Source of the DNA: Actinomadura macra NBRC 14102 | GTDB lineage: Bacteria; Actinomycetota; Actinomycetes; Streptosporangiales; Streptosporangiaceae | NCBI RefSeq assembly: GCF_001552215.1 | Contig: NZ_BCQT01000018.1 | Coordinates: 186,001 to 250,000 of the forward strand | Direction of reading: 5' to 3' | DNA: 64,000 nt | In this document: one piece after another, positions 42,350 through 50,264 of the stretch | Layout: each line of letters starts with the position of its first letter | Numbering within the stretch: the first letter of the stretch is position 1 | The notes under the pieces: generated by a model | What the model saw: the letters and a program-made list of their open reading frames with translations, nothing else | What the model was told of the DNA's origin: nothing | The model's database searches: none | Made by a program: the position numbers and the translations under genes

Positions 42350-43327
42350 TCATGCGACCTGCTCGGCGATGATGAGCGCGCCGGCGCTCGATGTGATGGT
42401 GGCGTCGACGCGCACATCGAGCCCGGCCGTGGTGAGATGCTCGGCCAGCCCTCGGGTCGCGTTCCCGCCGCACAGCAGCACGGGAGCGGCTGGCGTCCTG
42501 CGATGGCCGATGGCCGCGGTCACGACCTCTCCGGCGGACGGGGAGGTCGAGGCCGACATCCAGCGGGGCGCCGGAGCCGTGAGGTTCTCCATCCGCCGCG
42601 CGAAGTGAGGATCGACCAGTTCGGCGTAGCCGCACCGGACGGGCGATTCGAGTCCGAGCCGTGGCGGCGCCTCGGAACCGCCTCCGATCATGCAGGCGAG
42701 AGCCGTCCCGCACTCGGCGACGCACAGGGGCCACGCGCCGGCCGAGGCGCAGGCACGAGCGGTGGCCTCGTGGTCCCCGAGTACCGGGAGGCAGATCCCG
42801 CCGGCGAGCAGCGGTTCCGTGAGGACCTCGGGGAGATGGTCCGGGGAGATCAGCGCCTCGGCGCACACGGACTCGTCCCAGGCACCGCCGGTCGTGTCCC
42901 AGACTCCGGTGAGCCAGGCGAGGCTCTCCGCGCAGGCCGATCGCCCCGTCAGGCGTTCCGTCAGCCAGACGTCGAACGTCTGAAATCGGTGGCACCGCAG
43001 GCGGACCGAGTCCACCCAGCGATGGATGGGTGCCAGCGGGTTCAGGGCGTCGAGCCGGCCGGCGAACTCCGGCCGGAGAATCGGCTTCGGCGGGCTCGAC
43101 CGCGCGAGCACGAGGGTGTGATCGTCCACGACGAGCGCGCGCCGGAAGGTGGAGAGTGCTGTCACGTCGGCCGAGGTGTCCCGCATGAGCCGGTCGATCA
43201 CGTTGAGGATCTCGATCGGTGTGCCAGCTGTTCGCGCCACCCGCTCGGTGACGATCTCGTCGGCCGTGATCCGGCGGGACACTTTGATCGTGGAGGTCCC
43301 GATGTCGATGGCGGCGACAGCGACCAT
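42350..43327 (-). CDS. Short FGGY-family carbohydrate kinase
   Basis: 325 residues, against ~480-520 for typical FGGY kinases. The N-terminal ATPase strand is AAIDIGTSTIKVS (phosphate-1 motif), the second lobe CVAECGTALACMIGGG and the C-terminal adenosine motif VLLCGGNATRGLAEHL, then SSAGALIIAEQ. Both lobes are present but loops are trimmed, so activity is plausible with an unusual substrate pocket. It would phosphorylate a ketose or polyol. Start ATG overlaps the previous stop (TGATG). Last gene of the transketolase operon. Confidence 0.75.
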   Translation of the reverse strand: MVAVAAIDIGTSTIKVSRRITADEIVTERVARTAGTPIEILNVIDRLMRDTSADVTALSTFRRALVVDDHTLVLARSSPPKPILRPEFAGRLDALNPLAPIHRWVDSVRLRCHRFQTFDVWLTERLTGRSACAESLAWLTGVWDTTGGAWDESVCAEALISPDHLPEVLTEPLLAGGICLPVLGDHEATARACASAGAWPLCVAECGTALACMIGGGSEAPPRLGLESPVRCGYAELVDPHFARRMENLTAPAPRWMSASTSPSAGEVVTAAIGHRRTPAAPVLLCGGNATRGLAEHLTTAGLDVRVDATITSSAGALIIAEQVA

Positions 43328-44226
43328 CAGAGGGCATCCTCGATCTCGTCGAGGATGCCGGCGACCGACAGTCCGGCGATCTCGTAGAGCCTGGACGCGT
43401 CATCGCTCCCCAGCGGCCAGGGGGCGCCGATGGTCCGATACGCCCGCGCGTCGGGCAGGAACGATCTGATCGTCCTCCCTATCCCCGACAGTGCGGAGTG
43501 GTCTTCGATCGTCAGGGCCACCCGCGCCGTCACGCCGAGCGGCTCCGCGGGAAGCCGCCCTATGTGGAAGGCACAGGAAGTGATTCCCCGCGACAGCAGG
43601 ACCTCGACCGCGTCGCACGCGATGTTCCAGGTGACACCGTGGCTGATGACCGCCACATCCAGTGGCTCCGCTGATCCATGGGAAGCGAAGAAGTCTGTGC
43701 TCGCGGCATGCGTGGTCCCCTCCGATCGGATACCGGCGGGAGGTTCCCACTTGGCGAGCCGCACGTAATACTGTCCCGGCGTGGCGACGCAATATTTCAG
43801 CGCTTCGACCGCTTCCGGTACTGAACGGGGCGAGAAGCAGACCACTCCTTCCATCGAACTGAAGATTCCCAGATCTTCGGTGCACTGATGGGTTCCCCCG
43901 TTTGGGCCGGCTGACAGGCCACTGTGCGAGCCGACGAGGACGACGTGAAGGTCGTCGTGGACGACCAGATGCCGGAAGATCTCGACGGCACGCAGGGCGA
44001 ACGACGCGAATGTGACCGCCACCGCGGGACGGCCCGTTGTGGACAGACCCGCTCCGGCGGCCGCCAGCATCTGCTCGGCGACGCCCACGTTCAGGAAACG
44101 ATCGGCGCGCCTTTCGGAGAAGTCGACGAGCCCCAGGGGGTTGGCGAGATCCGCGGTGACGACATAGGGACAGTCTGGATCATCGATGACGCCGGCCAGG
44201 TATTCCGCGATCGCCGTGCTCGTCAT
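43327..44226 (-). CDS. Transketolase C-terminal subunit
   Basis: 299 residues comprising the Pyr and C-terminal domains of a transketolase split into two polypeptides. FLNVGVAEQMLAAAGAGLST carries the catalytic Glu that activates the TPP cofactor. HSGLSAGPNGGTHQCTEDLG is the substrate/cofactor loop, and LTIEDHSALSGIGRTI belongs to the last domain. It pairs with the N-terminal subunit encoded upstream (4-nt ATGA overlap). The complex moves two-carbon units between sugar phosphates. Split transketolases are common in dedicated sugar pathways, e.g. apulose-4-phosphate or sulfo-sugar use. Confidence 0.88.
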   Translation of the reverse strand: MTSTAIAEYLAGVIDDPDCPYVVTADLANPLGLVDFSERRADRFLNVGVAEQMLAAAGAGLSTTGRPAVAVTFASFALRAVEIFRHLVVHDDLHVVLVGSHSGLSAGPNGGTHQCTEDLGIFSSMEGVVCFSPRSVPEAVEALKYCVATPGQYYVRLAKWEPPAGIRSEGTTHAASTDFFASHGSAEPLDVAVISHGVTWNIACDAVEVLLSRGITSCAFHIGRLPAEPLGVTARVALTIEDHSALSGIGRTIRSFLPDARAYRTIGAPWPLGSDDASRLYEIAGLSVAGILDEIEDAL

Positions 44227-45011
44227 CCGTCTCCAACGGGGTGGGATGTGCTCTCGGTCAGGATGTGCACGTCGAGGTCGGAGATTCGCTCGCCGTAGAG
44301 TTCAGGACCCTTCTGGTAAGCGGCGGGCAGTCCCGCGCAGCGCCGGGTGCGCGCCACGATGGCCACTGGCCCGGAGCCCGCGCCGTACTCCAGGGCCGCA
44401 CTGATCTCGTCCGTGTCGTGACCGTCGACGGTGCGCACCGTGAACCCGATTCCGCGTAGCAGGGCCGCCGGGTCCATGCCCACCGGCCCGTCCGTCTGCC
44501 ATCCGTTGAAGTCGACCATGACGGTGAGCAGGCGCGTCCTCGTGTGCGCGGCGAGGCGGAGTGCCTCGAAGCTCAGACCGGCTTGCAACTCGCCGTCGGA
44601 CACTATCGTGATCACACGCCGCGAGCCGCCTTCCCTTTCCAGGCCGATGGCCCGGCCGACACTCCACGCCAGGCCGATGCCCAGCGAGCCCGTGGAGACC
44701 GGAACATGCCGCATCGAATGCCGTGACGGGTGCCCTTCATAGGGCCCGGGCATTCGTCGCAGGTGCCCATACAAGGGGGGCATATCGGTGGCCAGTATAC
44801 TCAATGCGGCGTAGTAGGCCGGTGCCGCATGGCCTTTGCTGAGAATGACGTCGGCGCCCAACTCTTCGGCTTGTGTGTTCCACGTCCGCCACAGCGCCGT
44901 GCACAGGAGATCCAGGACGGACAGCGAGGAGCAGAGGTGGCCGCTGCGTCGTTCCACTATCGCGGCGACGAGCCGGCGCCGGGTTTCGCCGACGAACTCC
45001 GCATACGTCAA
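44223..45011 (-). CDS. Transketolase N-terminal subunit
   Basis: 262 residues with the TPP-binding domain: RSGHLCSSLSVLDLLCTALW, SKGHAAPAYYAAL, STGSLGIGLAWSVGRAIG and the TPP/Mg motif SDGELQAGLSFEAL with VMVDFNGWQTDG. The usual GDG-E is here SDG-E. The only start codon in a frame open from a stop at ~45105 is TTG at 45011, and it lacks a clear ribosome-binding site, so translation may be weak or leaderless. First gene of the three-gene minus-strand operon with the C-subunit and FGGY kinase. Confidence 0.85.
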   Translation of the reverse strand: MTYAEFVGETRRRLVAAIVERRSGHLCSSLSVLDLLCTALWRTWNTQAEELGADVILSKGHAAPAYYAALSILATDMPPLYGHLRRMPGPYEGHPSRHSMRHVPVSTGSLGIGLAWSVGRAIGLEREGGSRRVITIVSDGELQAGLSFEALRLAAHTRTRLLTVMVDFNGWQTDGPVGMDPAALLRGIGFTVRTVDGHDTDEISAALEYGAGSGPVAIVARTRRCAGLPAAYQKGPELYGERISDLDVHILTESTSHPVGDG

Positions 45012-45537
45012 CTGTCGCGGGAGGCCGTCATCATGAGTGGCGTCGGCAGGAGACCATTCTGGCGGGCGGATTAGCCACCTCCAGCAAGAGTTCCTGTGTA
45101 CCCATTATCGGCACACGCCCACGTATGGAGCGTGGCAGGGAGGTCAGAACTAGTCAAGCCAGAAAAGTCTCCTGTGCATGCGTACGCCACTGCCTTCTCG
45201 CATCAGGAGCGTATTGGGGTCGTCTCAGACCTTTCCGTCGCCCTGAAGTTCTCGGGCTCGCACTCACCCGGGGAGCGTGCCAGTTCGCGGGTTGATTTCG
45301 TGCCGGTTGCAGAACGCCTTCGCCATTGCCCCGCAGATCGCTGGACGGTGTGGCCCATGGTGGCTTCCGGGCGCGAGAGGTGTCGGCCGGGCCCTTGACC
45401 GCTGATGCTCGGTCATGCACACTCTCGTCAACCGACGCACACATGTGCGTCAGGCGAACTGAGGTGTCTGATGTTGTCCCGCGTACCGTCCTTCCTCCCG
45501 CCCTGCCCCCCGCCCTTGCCCAGCTGAGACGAGTCCC
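45012..45537. other. Divergent intergenic region between sugar and catabolic operons
   Basis: 526 bases without a supported gene. It must hold the promoters of the transketolase set (minus) and the catabolic operon (plus). A clear 8-bp inverted repeat lies at 45434-45451. A weak open stretch on the minus strand ending AMAKAFCNRHEINPRTGTLP (stop near 45275) has no start and no recognised family; it may be a relic. Confidence 0.4.
45434..45451. promoter_or_regulatory. Inverted-repeat operator upstream of the catabolic operon
   Basis: GACGCACA / TGTGCGTC around a central CA, 86 bp before the first ATG (45538). Size and symmetry fit a GntR/IclR-type dimer site, but no regulator gene is adjacent. 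It may control the LigI-like to transporter operon. Confidence 0.5.
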
Positions 45538-46443
45538 ATGACCTCGCAGGAGGCGACGCGGGGCGGCAGGAGGGTCGCCGCTCCGCCTCATCCGAACCCC
45601 ACGGTCCCCGACCTGCGGTTGCCGCCGCGAAGCTGCGACGCGCACTGCCACATCTTCGGTCCCGGTGCCGTCTTCCCCTACCCGGAGGACAGGGCGTACG
45701 ACACGCCCGACGTCACCAAGGAGGATCTGCGCCGGCGGCATGACCTCCTGGGCTTGGACCGTGCCATCATCGTCCAGTCCGCCGCGCACGGTACCGACCA
45801 TGCCGCGTTGCTGGACGCCCTGCGCTCCGACGGCGACCGGTACCGGGGCGTGGCGCTGGTGACACCGCGCACCGCGCCCGCCGAGGTCGCGGAGCTGCAC
45901 GAGGCGGGGGTCCGCGGCGTCCGGCTCCAGTTCATGCCGCATCTCGGACCCGCTCCGACGCCCGGCGAGCTGCGGGCGGTCCTTGATCTCGTGCGCCCCT
46001 ACGGCTGGCATGTGGCGTTCCACATCGCCGGAAACGCGGTCGTCGACATGTTCGACACGCTCCGCTCCACGGGGCTTCCTGCGGTGATCGACCACATGGC
46101 GCGGGTCGATCTCGGTGCCGGCCTGGCGGGCGCGCAGGTGCGCGCGCTGCGGCGGCTGCTGGACACCGGCGATGTCTGGGTCAAGCTCAGCGCACCGGAG
46201 CGCCTGTCGGCCGGGGGGCCGCCGTACGCCGACGCGACAGAGCTGGCACGCGTGCTCGCTGCGCAGGCGCCCGAGCGCTGCCTGTGGGGCACCGATTTCC
46301 CGCATCCCAATGTGCCCGAGATGCCCGATGACGGCCTGCTGGTCGATCTCATCGAACAGATCGCCCCGGACGAGGACACCCGGCACCGAATCCTTGTCAC
46401 CAACCCTGCCCACCTGGTCGGCTTCCCTGCGGAGGCCCGATGA
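45538..46443 (+). CDS. Amidohydrolase-2 family lactonase (LigI/2-pyrone-4,6-dicarboxylate hydrolase-like)
   Basis: 301 residues of the metal-dependent amidohydrolase superfamily. It has the first-strand H-x-H (CDAHCHIFGPGAVFPYPEDR), the His of strand 5-6 in HVAFHIAGN, VIDHMARVDLG, and the terminal Asp in CLWGTDFPHPN. The CDAHCHIFGP...FPY...R-x-Y opening is characteristic of 2-pyrone-4,6-dicarboxylate and 4-sulfomuconolactone hydrolases. Coupling (4-nt overlap) with an RraA/LigK-like aldolase fits the lower protocatechuate 4,5-cleavage or a related ring-derived acid route. The ribosome-binding site is weak; the ATG 28 codons before the HxH is the only reasonable start. Confidence 0.8.
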   Translation: MTSQEATRGGRRVAAPPHPNPTVPDLRLPPRSCDAHCHIFGPGAVFPYPEDRAYDTPDVTKEDLRRRHDLLGLDRAIIVQSAAHGTDHAALLDALRSDGDRYRGVALVTPRTAPAEVAELHEAGVRGVRLQFMPHLGPAPTPGELRAVLDLVRPYGWHVAFHIAGNAVVDMFDTLRSTGLPAVIDHMARVDLGAGLAGAQVRALRRLLDTGDVWVKLSAPERLSAGGPPYADATELARVLAAQAPERCLWGTDFPHPNVPEMPDDGLLVDLIEQIAPDEDTRHRILVTNPAHLVGFPAEAR

Positions 46444-47264
46444 GCTCCGGGGCGGTCCCGCCGCCCACGCCGCAGCCAACTTCGATGCACCCGACCATGC
46501 CGTACCCGACCGTGCTGCATCCGCGCGGCACGGTCTTCACCCAGGCGCCGCGACCGGAGGCGGAGGTGCTGCGGGCCTACGACGGGCTGGCGGTGGCGTC
46601 CGTCCATGAGGCGATGGGGCAGCGGAACCTGCTGCGCGGCGTCCGGTCCCTGGCACCCGGAACTCGCGCTGTGGGCCGGGCGGTCACCGCGCTCGACCTG
46701 GGCGGGAGCAACCTCACCCTGCACGCTCTGCTTGAGGTCGCCGGTCCCGGCGACTTCCTGGTGTGGACGTCCCAGCACGGGCCGGTGGACTCGGCCGTGT
46801 GGGGCGCGAACGTCAGCGAGTCGGCCGCGGCGCGCGGCCTGGCGGGCGCGGTGATCGAGGGGCACGCCCGCGACATCGCCGACATCGAGCGGGTCGGCTT
46901 CCCGCTGTGGGCGCTCGGTGTGACCCCGGCCGCCACCGGCAAGACCCGCGTGGGCTGGGGCAACGTTCCGGTGGTGTGCTGCGGGGCCTATGTGCGGCCG
47001 GGCGATGTCATCGTCGCCGACGGCGACGGTGTGGCAGTGGTCCCGCTGGAGGACGCCGGCCGGGTCGCCGAGGCCGCCGCCGCCCGGGATCTGCGGGAGA
47101 CCACGACCCTGACCCCGCGCGTGCGCGCGGGTGAATCGCTCTTCGCGGTACGTGACTGGAGCGGCAACTTCCCCTCCGACGGAGGACGTTTCGTCGACGC
47201 CGCGTGGGACCGTCCCGCCTCACCGGGGGCCGAATCGCCGACACCGAGAACGGAGACCAGATGA
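46440..47264 (+). CDS. RraA-like aldolase (LigK/HMG-CHA aldolase type)
   Basis: 274 residues of the RraA/class II pyruvate-aldolase family. Motifs are VASVHEAMGQRNLL, GDFLVWTSQHGPVDSAVWG (product pocket), IEGHARDIADIERVGFPLW (the catalytic Arg-Asp pair, usually DGxxRD) and the late VIVADGDGVAVVP. Such enzymes cleave 4-hydroxy-4-methyl-2-oxoglutarate or 4-carboxy-4-hydroxy-2-oxoadipate to pyruvate plus a keto acid. The N-terminal ~40 residues are extra and Pro-rich, and the last ~25 are disordered. It overlaps both neighbours by 4 nt, placing it firmly in the operon with the LigI-like enzyme. Confidence 0.8.
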   Translation: MSSGAVPPPTPQPTSMHPTMPYPTVLHPRGTVFTQAPRPEAEVLRAYDGLAVASVHEAMGQRNLLRGVRSLAPGTRAVGRAVTALDLGGSNLTLHALLEVAGPGDFLVWTSQHGPVDSAVWGANVSESAAARGLAGAVIEGHARDIADIERVGFPLWALGVTPAATGKTRVGWGNVPVVCCGAYVRPGDVIVADGDGVAVVPLEDAGRVAEAAAARDLRETTTLTPRVRAGESLFAVRDWSGNFPSDGGRFVDAAWDRPASPGAESPTPRTETR

Positions 47265-48316
47265 AGGCCGTCGTCGCCCTGCAGACCGGTCCGCCCAGCG
47301 TGATGAAGTGGACGGACGCGGAGCCGCCGAGTCCCGCGCCCGACGAGTGCGTGGTGCGGGTCGAGGCGTGCGGAGCGTGCATGCACGAGGTGCTCGTCCG
47401 GCGGGGCGACCGGGCACAGGGCACCGGATTTCCGATCATTCCCGGGCACGAGGTCGTCGGCGAGGTGGTCGAGGTCGGCGCCGCGGTCGCGGACTTCGCG
47501 GTGGGCGACAGGGTGGTCGCCAACCAGCGGCAGCGGGTCTGCGGCAAGTGCCGGGAATGCCGGTCGGGGCGCGAGACCCGCTGCCCGCGCAAGGTGTTCC
47601 TCGGCGACATCGGGTTGAACGGCGGCTACGCCGAACTGGTGGCGGTCTCTGACGGCAGCCTGGTGAAGGTGCCGCCGGGCATCACCTCCCCGGACGTCGC
47701 CGTCGCGTCCTGCGCCATCGGCACCCAGCTCAACGCGCTGCGCGACGTCGCGCACCTGGAGTTGGGGGAGACGGTGCTCGTCACGGGTGCGGGCGGCGGC
47801 GTGGGGCTGAGCGCCATCCAACTCGCCAAGGCGTCGGGGGCGCGGGTGGTCGCGCAGACCACGTCGCGCACCAAGGTCGAGGCGATCCAGGAGGCCGGTG
47901 CGGACGAGATCGTGCTCGTCGAGCGGGGCGTCGACTACAGCAAGGACGTCTTGGAGGTCACCGACGGCCGGGGCTGCGACATCGTCCTGGAGAACGTCGG
48001 CGCCGTCTCCTTCCTGTCCAGCGTCAAGACCCTCGCCCTGCACGGTCGCCTCGTGCTGGTCGGCGAGGTGCAGAAGGTGCCGCCTCCGGTGGAGGTGGAC
48101 CTGGTGGGCTGGCGTGGCCGCGACATCTCGATCAGGTCGGCGGCGAGCACCACCCGGCGGCAGCTTGAGGACGTGCTGACGCTCATGGAAAGGGGCCTGG
48201 TGAGGCCGGTGGTGACCGAAACGCTCGCGATGTCGGAGGCGCCGAGAGCCCACGAAATCCTGGAAAGCGGTTCGGCGACCGGGCGGATCCTGCTGATCCC
48301 CGACGCCGCCGGATAA
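47261..48316 (+). CDS. Zinc-dependent alcohol dehydrogenase
   Basis: 351 residues of the medium-chain dehydrogenase family. The catalytic zinc sites are CGACMHEV and GHEVVGEV, and the structural zinc loop is CGKCRECRSGRETRC (four Cys). The Rossmann motif is TGAGGGVGLSAIQLAKASGA. It would oxidise an alcohol or reduce an aldehyde with NAD(P). GGAG before the ATG, and the start overlaps the previous stop (ATGA). In this operon it may feed or drain the keto-acid pathway; the substrate is unknown. Confidence 0.88.
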   Translation: MKAVVALQTGPPSVMKWTDAEPPSPAPDECVVRVEACGACMHEVLVRRGDRAQGTGFPIIPGHEVVGEVVEVGAAVADFAVGDRVVANQRQRVCGKCRECRSGRETRCPRKVFLGDIGLNGGYAELVAVSDGSLVKVPPGITSPDVAVASCAIGTQLNALRDVAHLELGETVLVTGAGGGVGLSAIQLAKASGARVVAQTTSRTKVEAIQEAGADEIVLVERGVDYSKDVLEVTDGRGCDIVLENVGAVSFLSSVKTLALHGRLVLVGEVQKVPPPVEVDLVGWRGRDISIRSAASTTRRQLEDVLTLMERGLVRPVVTETLAMSEAPRAHEILESGSATGRILLIPDAAG

Positions 48317-48334
48317 GTGGTGGAAGGAACGAAG

Positions 48335-49459
48335 ATGAGACCTCGTAGAACGGGCTCTGTGGCGTTCCGCATCGTGCTGCCGGCCCTCGTCGTCGCGCTG
48401 GCGGCGGCCGGCTGCGGCGGTGGCGGCGGCAATTCCCAGGAGGACGGCGAGAACCTCCGGACCGTCAAGGTGGCGCTGTCCATCAAGGCGATGAACTCCA
48501 GTTTCGCCGCCATTCCGGTCGCGCGCTATCTCGGGTACTTCAAGGAGGAGGGACTGAAGGTCGAGACCACGTTCACCCCGGGCTCGACCCAGGCGATCCA
48601 GGCGGTGGCCGCCGGTCAGATGGATATTGCCGCGCCGGTGCCGCAGTCCCTCATTCCCGACGTCGTCAAGAACAAGTCCGATCAGCGGATGTTCTTCAAC
48701 TGGGCGCGGTCGCAGGTCGCCAGCCTCGCCGTCGAGGACGCCAGCCCCATCCGCGGCTGGCAGGACTTCAAGGGCAAGAAGATCGGCGCGCAGAGCCTGG
48801 GGAGCGGGACGATCCCGCTGGCCAACGCGCTGCTGCGGGAGCAGGGCCTGGACCCCGCCAAGGATGTGCGGTTCGTGTCGGTGGGGCTGGAGGCCGGTGC
48901 CTACCACGCGCTGAAGAGCAAGCGGGTCGACGCGCTGATGCTCTTCGACTCGCAGTACGCGGCGATGGAGAACCTCGGCGCCAGGATCCGCTATTTCAAC
49001 TCACCGCTGTCCCAGCAGCTCTTCTCGACCGGGTTCTCCGCCAAGCAGTCCTTCATGAAGGCCAATCCGAAGGTGATCGAAGGATTCGGCAGGGCGATGG
49101 CCAAGGCGAACGTCTTCACCACCGCCAATCCAGAGGCCGCCATCAAGATGATGTACGAGGTCTACTCCAAGACCAACGTCCCCGGTGTCCCGGAGGACAA
49201 GAAGATGGCGGACAACAAGCGGATCCTCGCCTTGCGCACCACGCACATCATGAGCGGAGACCCGGCCGGAAAGAAGAGCTGGGGTTCGTTCCCCGCGGCG
49301 AGCGTAAAGGCGTGGAGCGATTTCTCGGTCTCCACCAAGCTGACGCCGAGCGCGTTCAAGCCCGAGCAGTTCGTGACCAACGAGTTCGTGCCGGCGTTCA
49401 ACGACTTCGACAGCGTGCAGATCACGAACGCGGCGAAGAACTACAGGTTCGGAGGCTGA
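48335..49459 (+). CDS. ABC transporter substrate-binding lipoprotein (NMT1/SsuA-like)
   Basis: 374 residues. A lipoprotein signal (MRPRRTGS, hydrophobic core, LAAAGC with the lipid-modified Cys ~27) is followed by a Gly-rich spacer and a type II periplasmic-binding fold of the NMT1/THI5 and SsuA/TauA type. Relevant segments are VARYLGYFKEEGLKVETTFT, STQAIQAVAAGQMDIAAPVP and GKKIGAQSLGSGTIPLANAL. Ligands of this group include sulfonates, taurine, nitrate, pyrimidine precursors and aromatic acids. GAAGGA precedes the ATG; an in-frame GTG 18 nt earlier is less likely. Followed after 1 nt by the ATPase gene. Confidence 0.85.
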   Translation: MRPRRTGSVAFRIVLPALVVALAAAGCGGGGGNSQEDGENLRTVKVALSIKAMNSSFAAIPVARYLGYFKEEGLKVETTFTPGSTQAIQAVAAGQMDIAAPVPQSLIPDVVKNKSDQRMFFNWARSQVASLAVEDASPIRGWQDFKGKKIGAQSLGSGTIPLANALLREQGLDPAKDVRFVSVGLEAGAYHALKSKRVDALMLFDSQYAAMENLGARIRYFNSPLSQQLFSTGFSAKQSFMKANPKVIEGFGRAMAKANVFTTANPEAAIKMMYEVYSKTNVPGVPEDKKMADNKRILALRTTHIMSGDPAGKKSWGSFPAASVKAWSDFSVSTKLTPSAFKPEQFVTNEFVPAFNDFDSVQITNAAKNYRFGG

Positions 49460-49460
49460 G

Positions 49461-50264
49461 ATGGCGACGACAGGGCACGCGGTCGAGTTGGCCGGCCTGC
49501 GTCACGTGTTCGCGGGGCGGGGCCGTGGCCGGCGCGCCGTCCAGGGCGTCGAGGCGGTCCGGGACGTGGACCTGGCCGTGGAGCCCGGGGAGTTCGTCAG
49601 CATCGTCGGCCCCAGCGGTTGCGGCAAGAGCACCATCCTCAAGATGATCGCGGGCCTGCTGCGGCCCGGCCAGGGCAGCGTGCGCGTCTGGGGAGAGCCG
49701 GTCACCGGGCCGCGGCGCGACATCGGCATCGCGCTCCAGGACGCCACGCTGCTGCCATGGCGGGACGTGATGTCCAACTGCCTGTTCCCTGTGGAGCTGC
49801 ACGGGAAGGTCACCGCCGCCGCTCGCGAGCGTGTGTCGGGCCTGCTGGAGCGGGCCGGGCTCGCCGGCTTCGAATCGCGCCGGCCCAAGGAGCTGTCCGG
49901 CGGGATGCGGCAGCGCGTCGCGATCTGCCGGGCGCTGGCCGACGACCCCGGGCTGCTGCTACTCGACGAGCCGTTCGGCTCCCTGGACGCGCTGACCAGG
50001 GAACAGATGAACATCGACCTGAACCGCATCTGGCGGGAGACGCAGAAGACCGCCATCCTCATCACCCACGGGATCGACGAGGCGGTGCTGCTGTCCACCC
50101 GGGTGGTGATCCTGTCCGAGCGGCCCGGCACCGTCGTCGAGGTCGTCACGCCGCCGTTCCCCGGGGTGCGGACCAAGGAGCTGATGGCGACCCCGGAGTT
50201 CGCCGAGGTGTGCGGGCGGATACGCGACCGGTTGTTCGCCGCCGAGCCGAAGGTCGGCGGATGA
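49461..50264 (+). CDS. ABC transporter ATP-binding protein (SsuB/TauB type)
   Basis: 267 residues with a complete nucleotide-binding domain: Walker A GPSGCGKST (~53-61), Q-loop ALQDATLLPW, signature LSGGMRQR, Walker B LLLLDEPFG, D-loop SLDA and switch His in ITHGIDEA. The aliphatic-sulfonate/nitrate/taurine subfamily is indicated by the Q-loop LLPWRDV and the binding protein next door. It powers import with the two permeases encoded downstream. Overlaps the first permease gene by 4 nt. Confidence 0.92.
   Translation: MATTGHAVELAGLRHVFAGRGRGRRAVQGVEAVRDVDLAVEPGEFVSIVGPSGCGKSTILKMIAGLLRPGQGSVRVWGEPVTGPRRDIGIALQDATLLPWRDVMSNCLFPVELHGKVTAAARERVSGLLERAGLAGFESRRPKELSGGMRQRVAICRALADDPGLLLLDEPFGSLDALTREQMNIDLNRIWRETQKTAILITHGIDEAVLLSTRVVILSERPGTVVEVVTPPFPGVRTKELMATPEFAEVCGRIRDRLFAAEPKVGG

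Noticed and set aside
45012..45537. Protein-coding frames in the divergent region (for example 45096-45398)
   Set aside because: No recognisable domain, no ribosome-binding site, frames overlap probable promoters on both strands.
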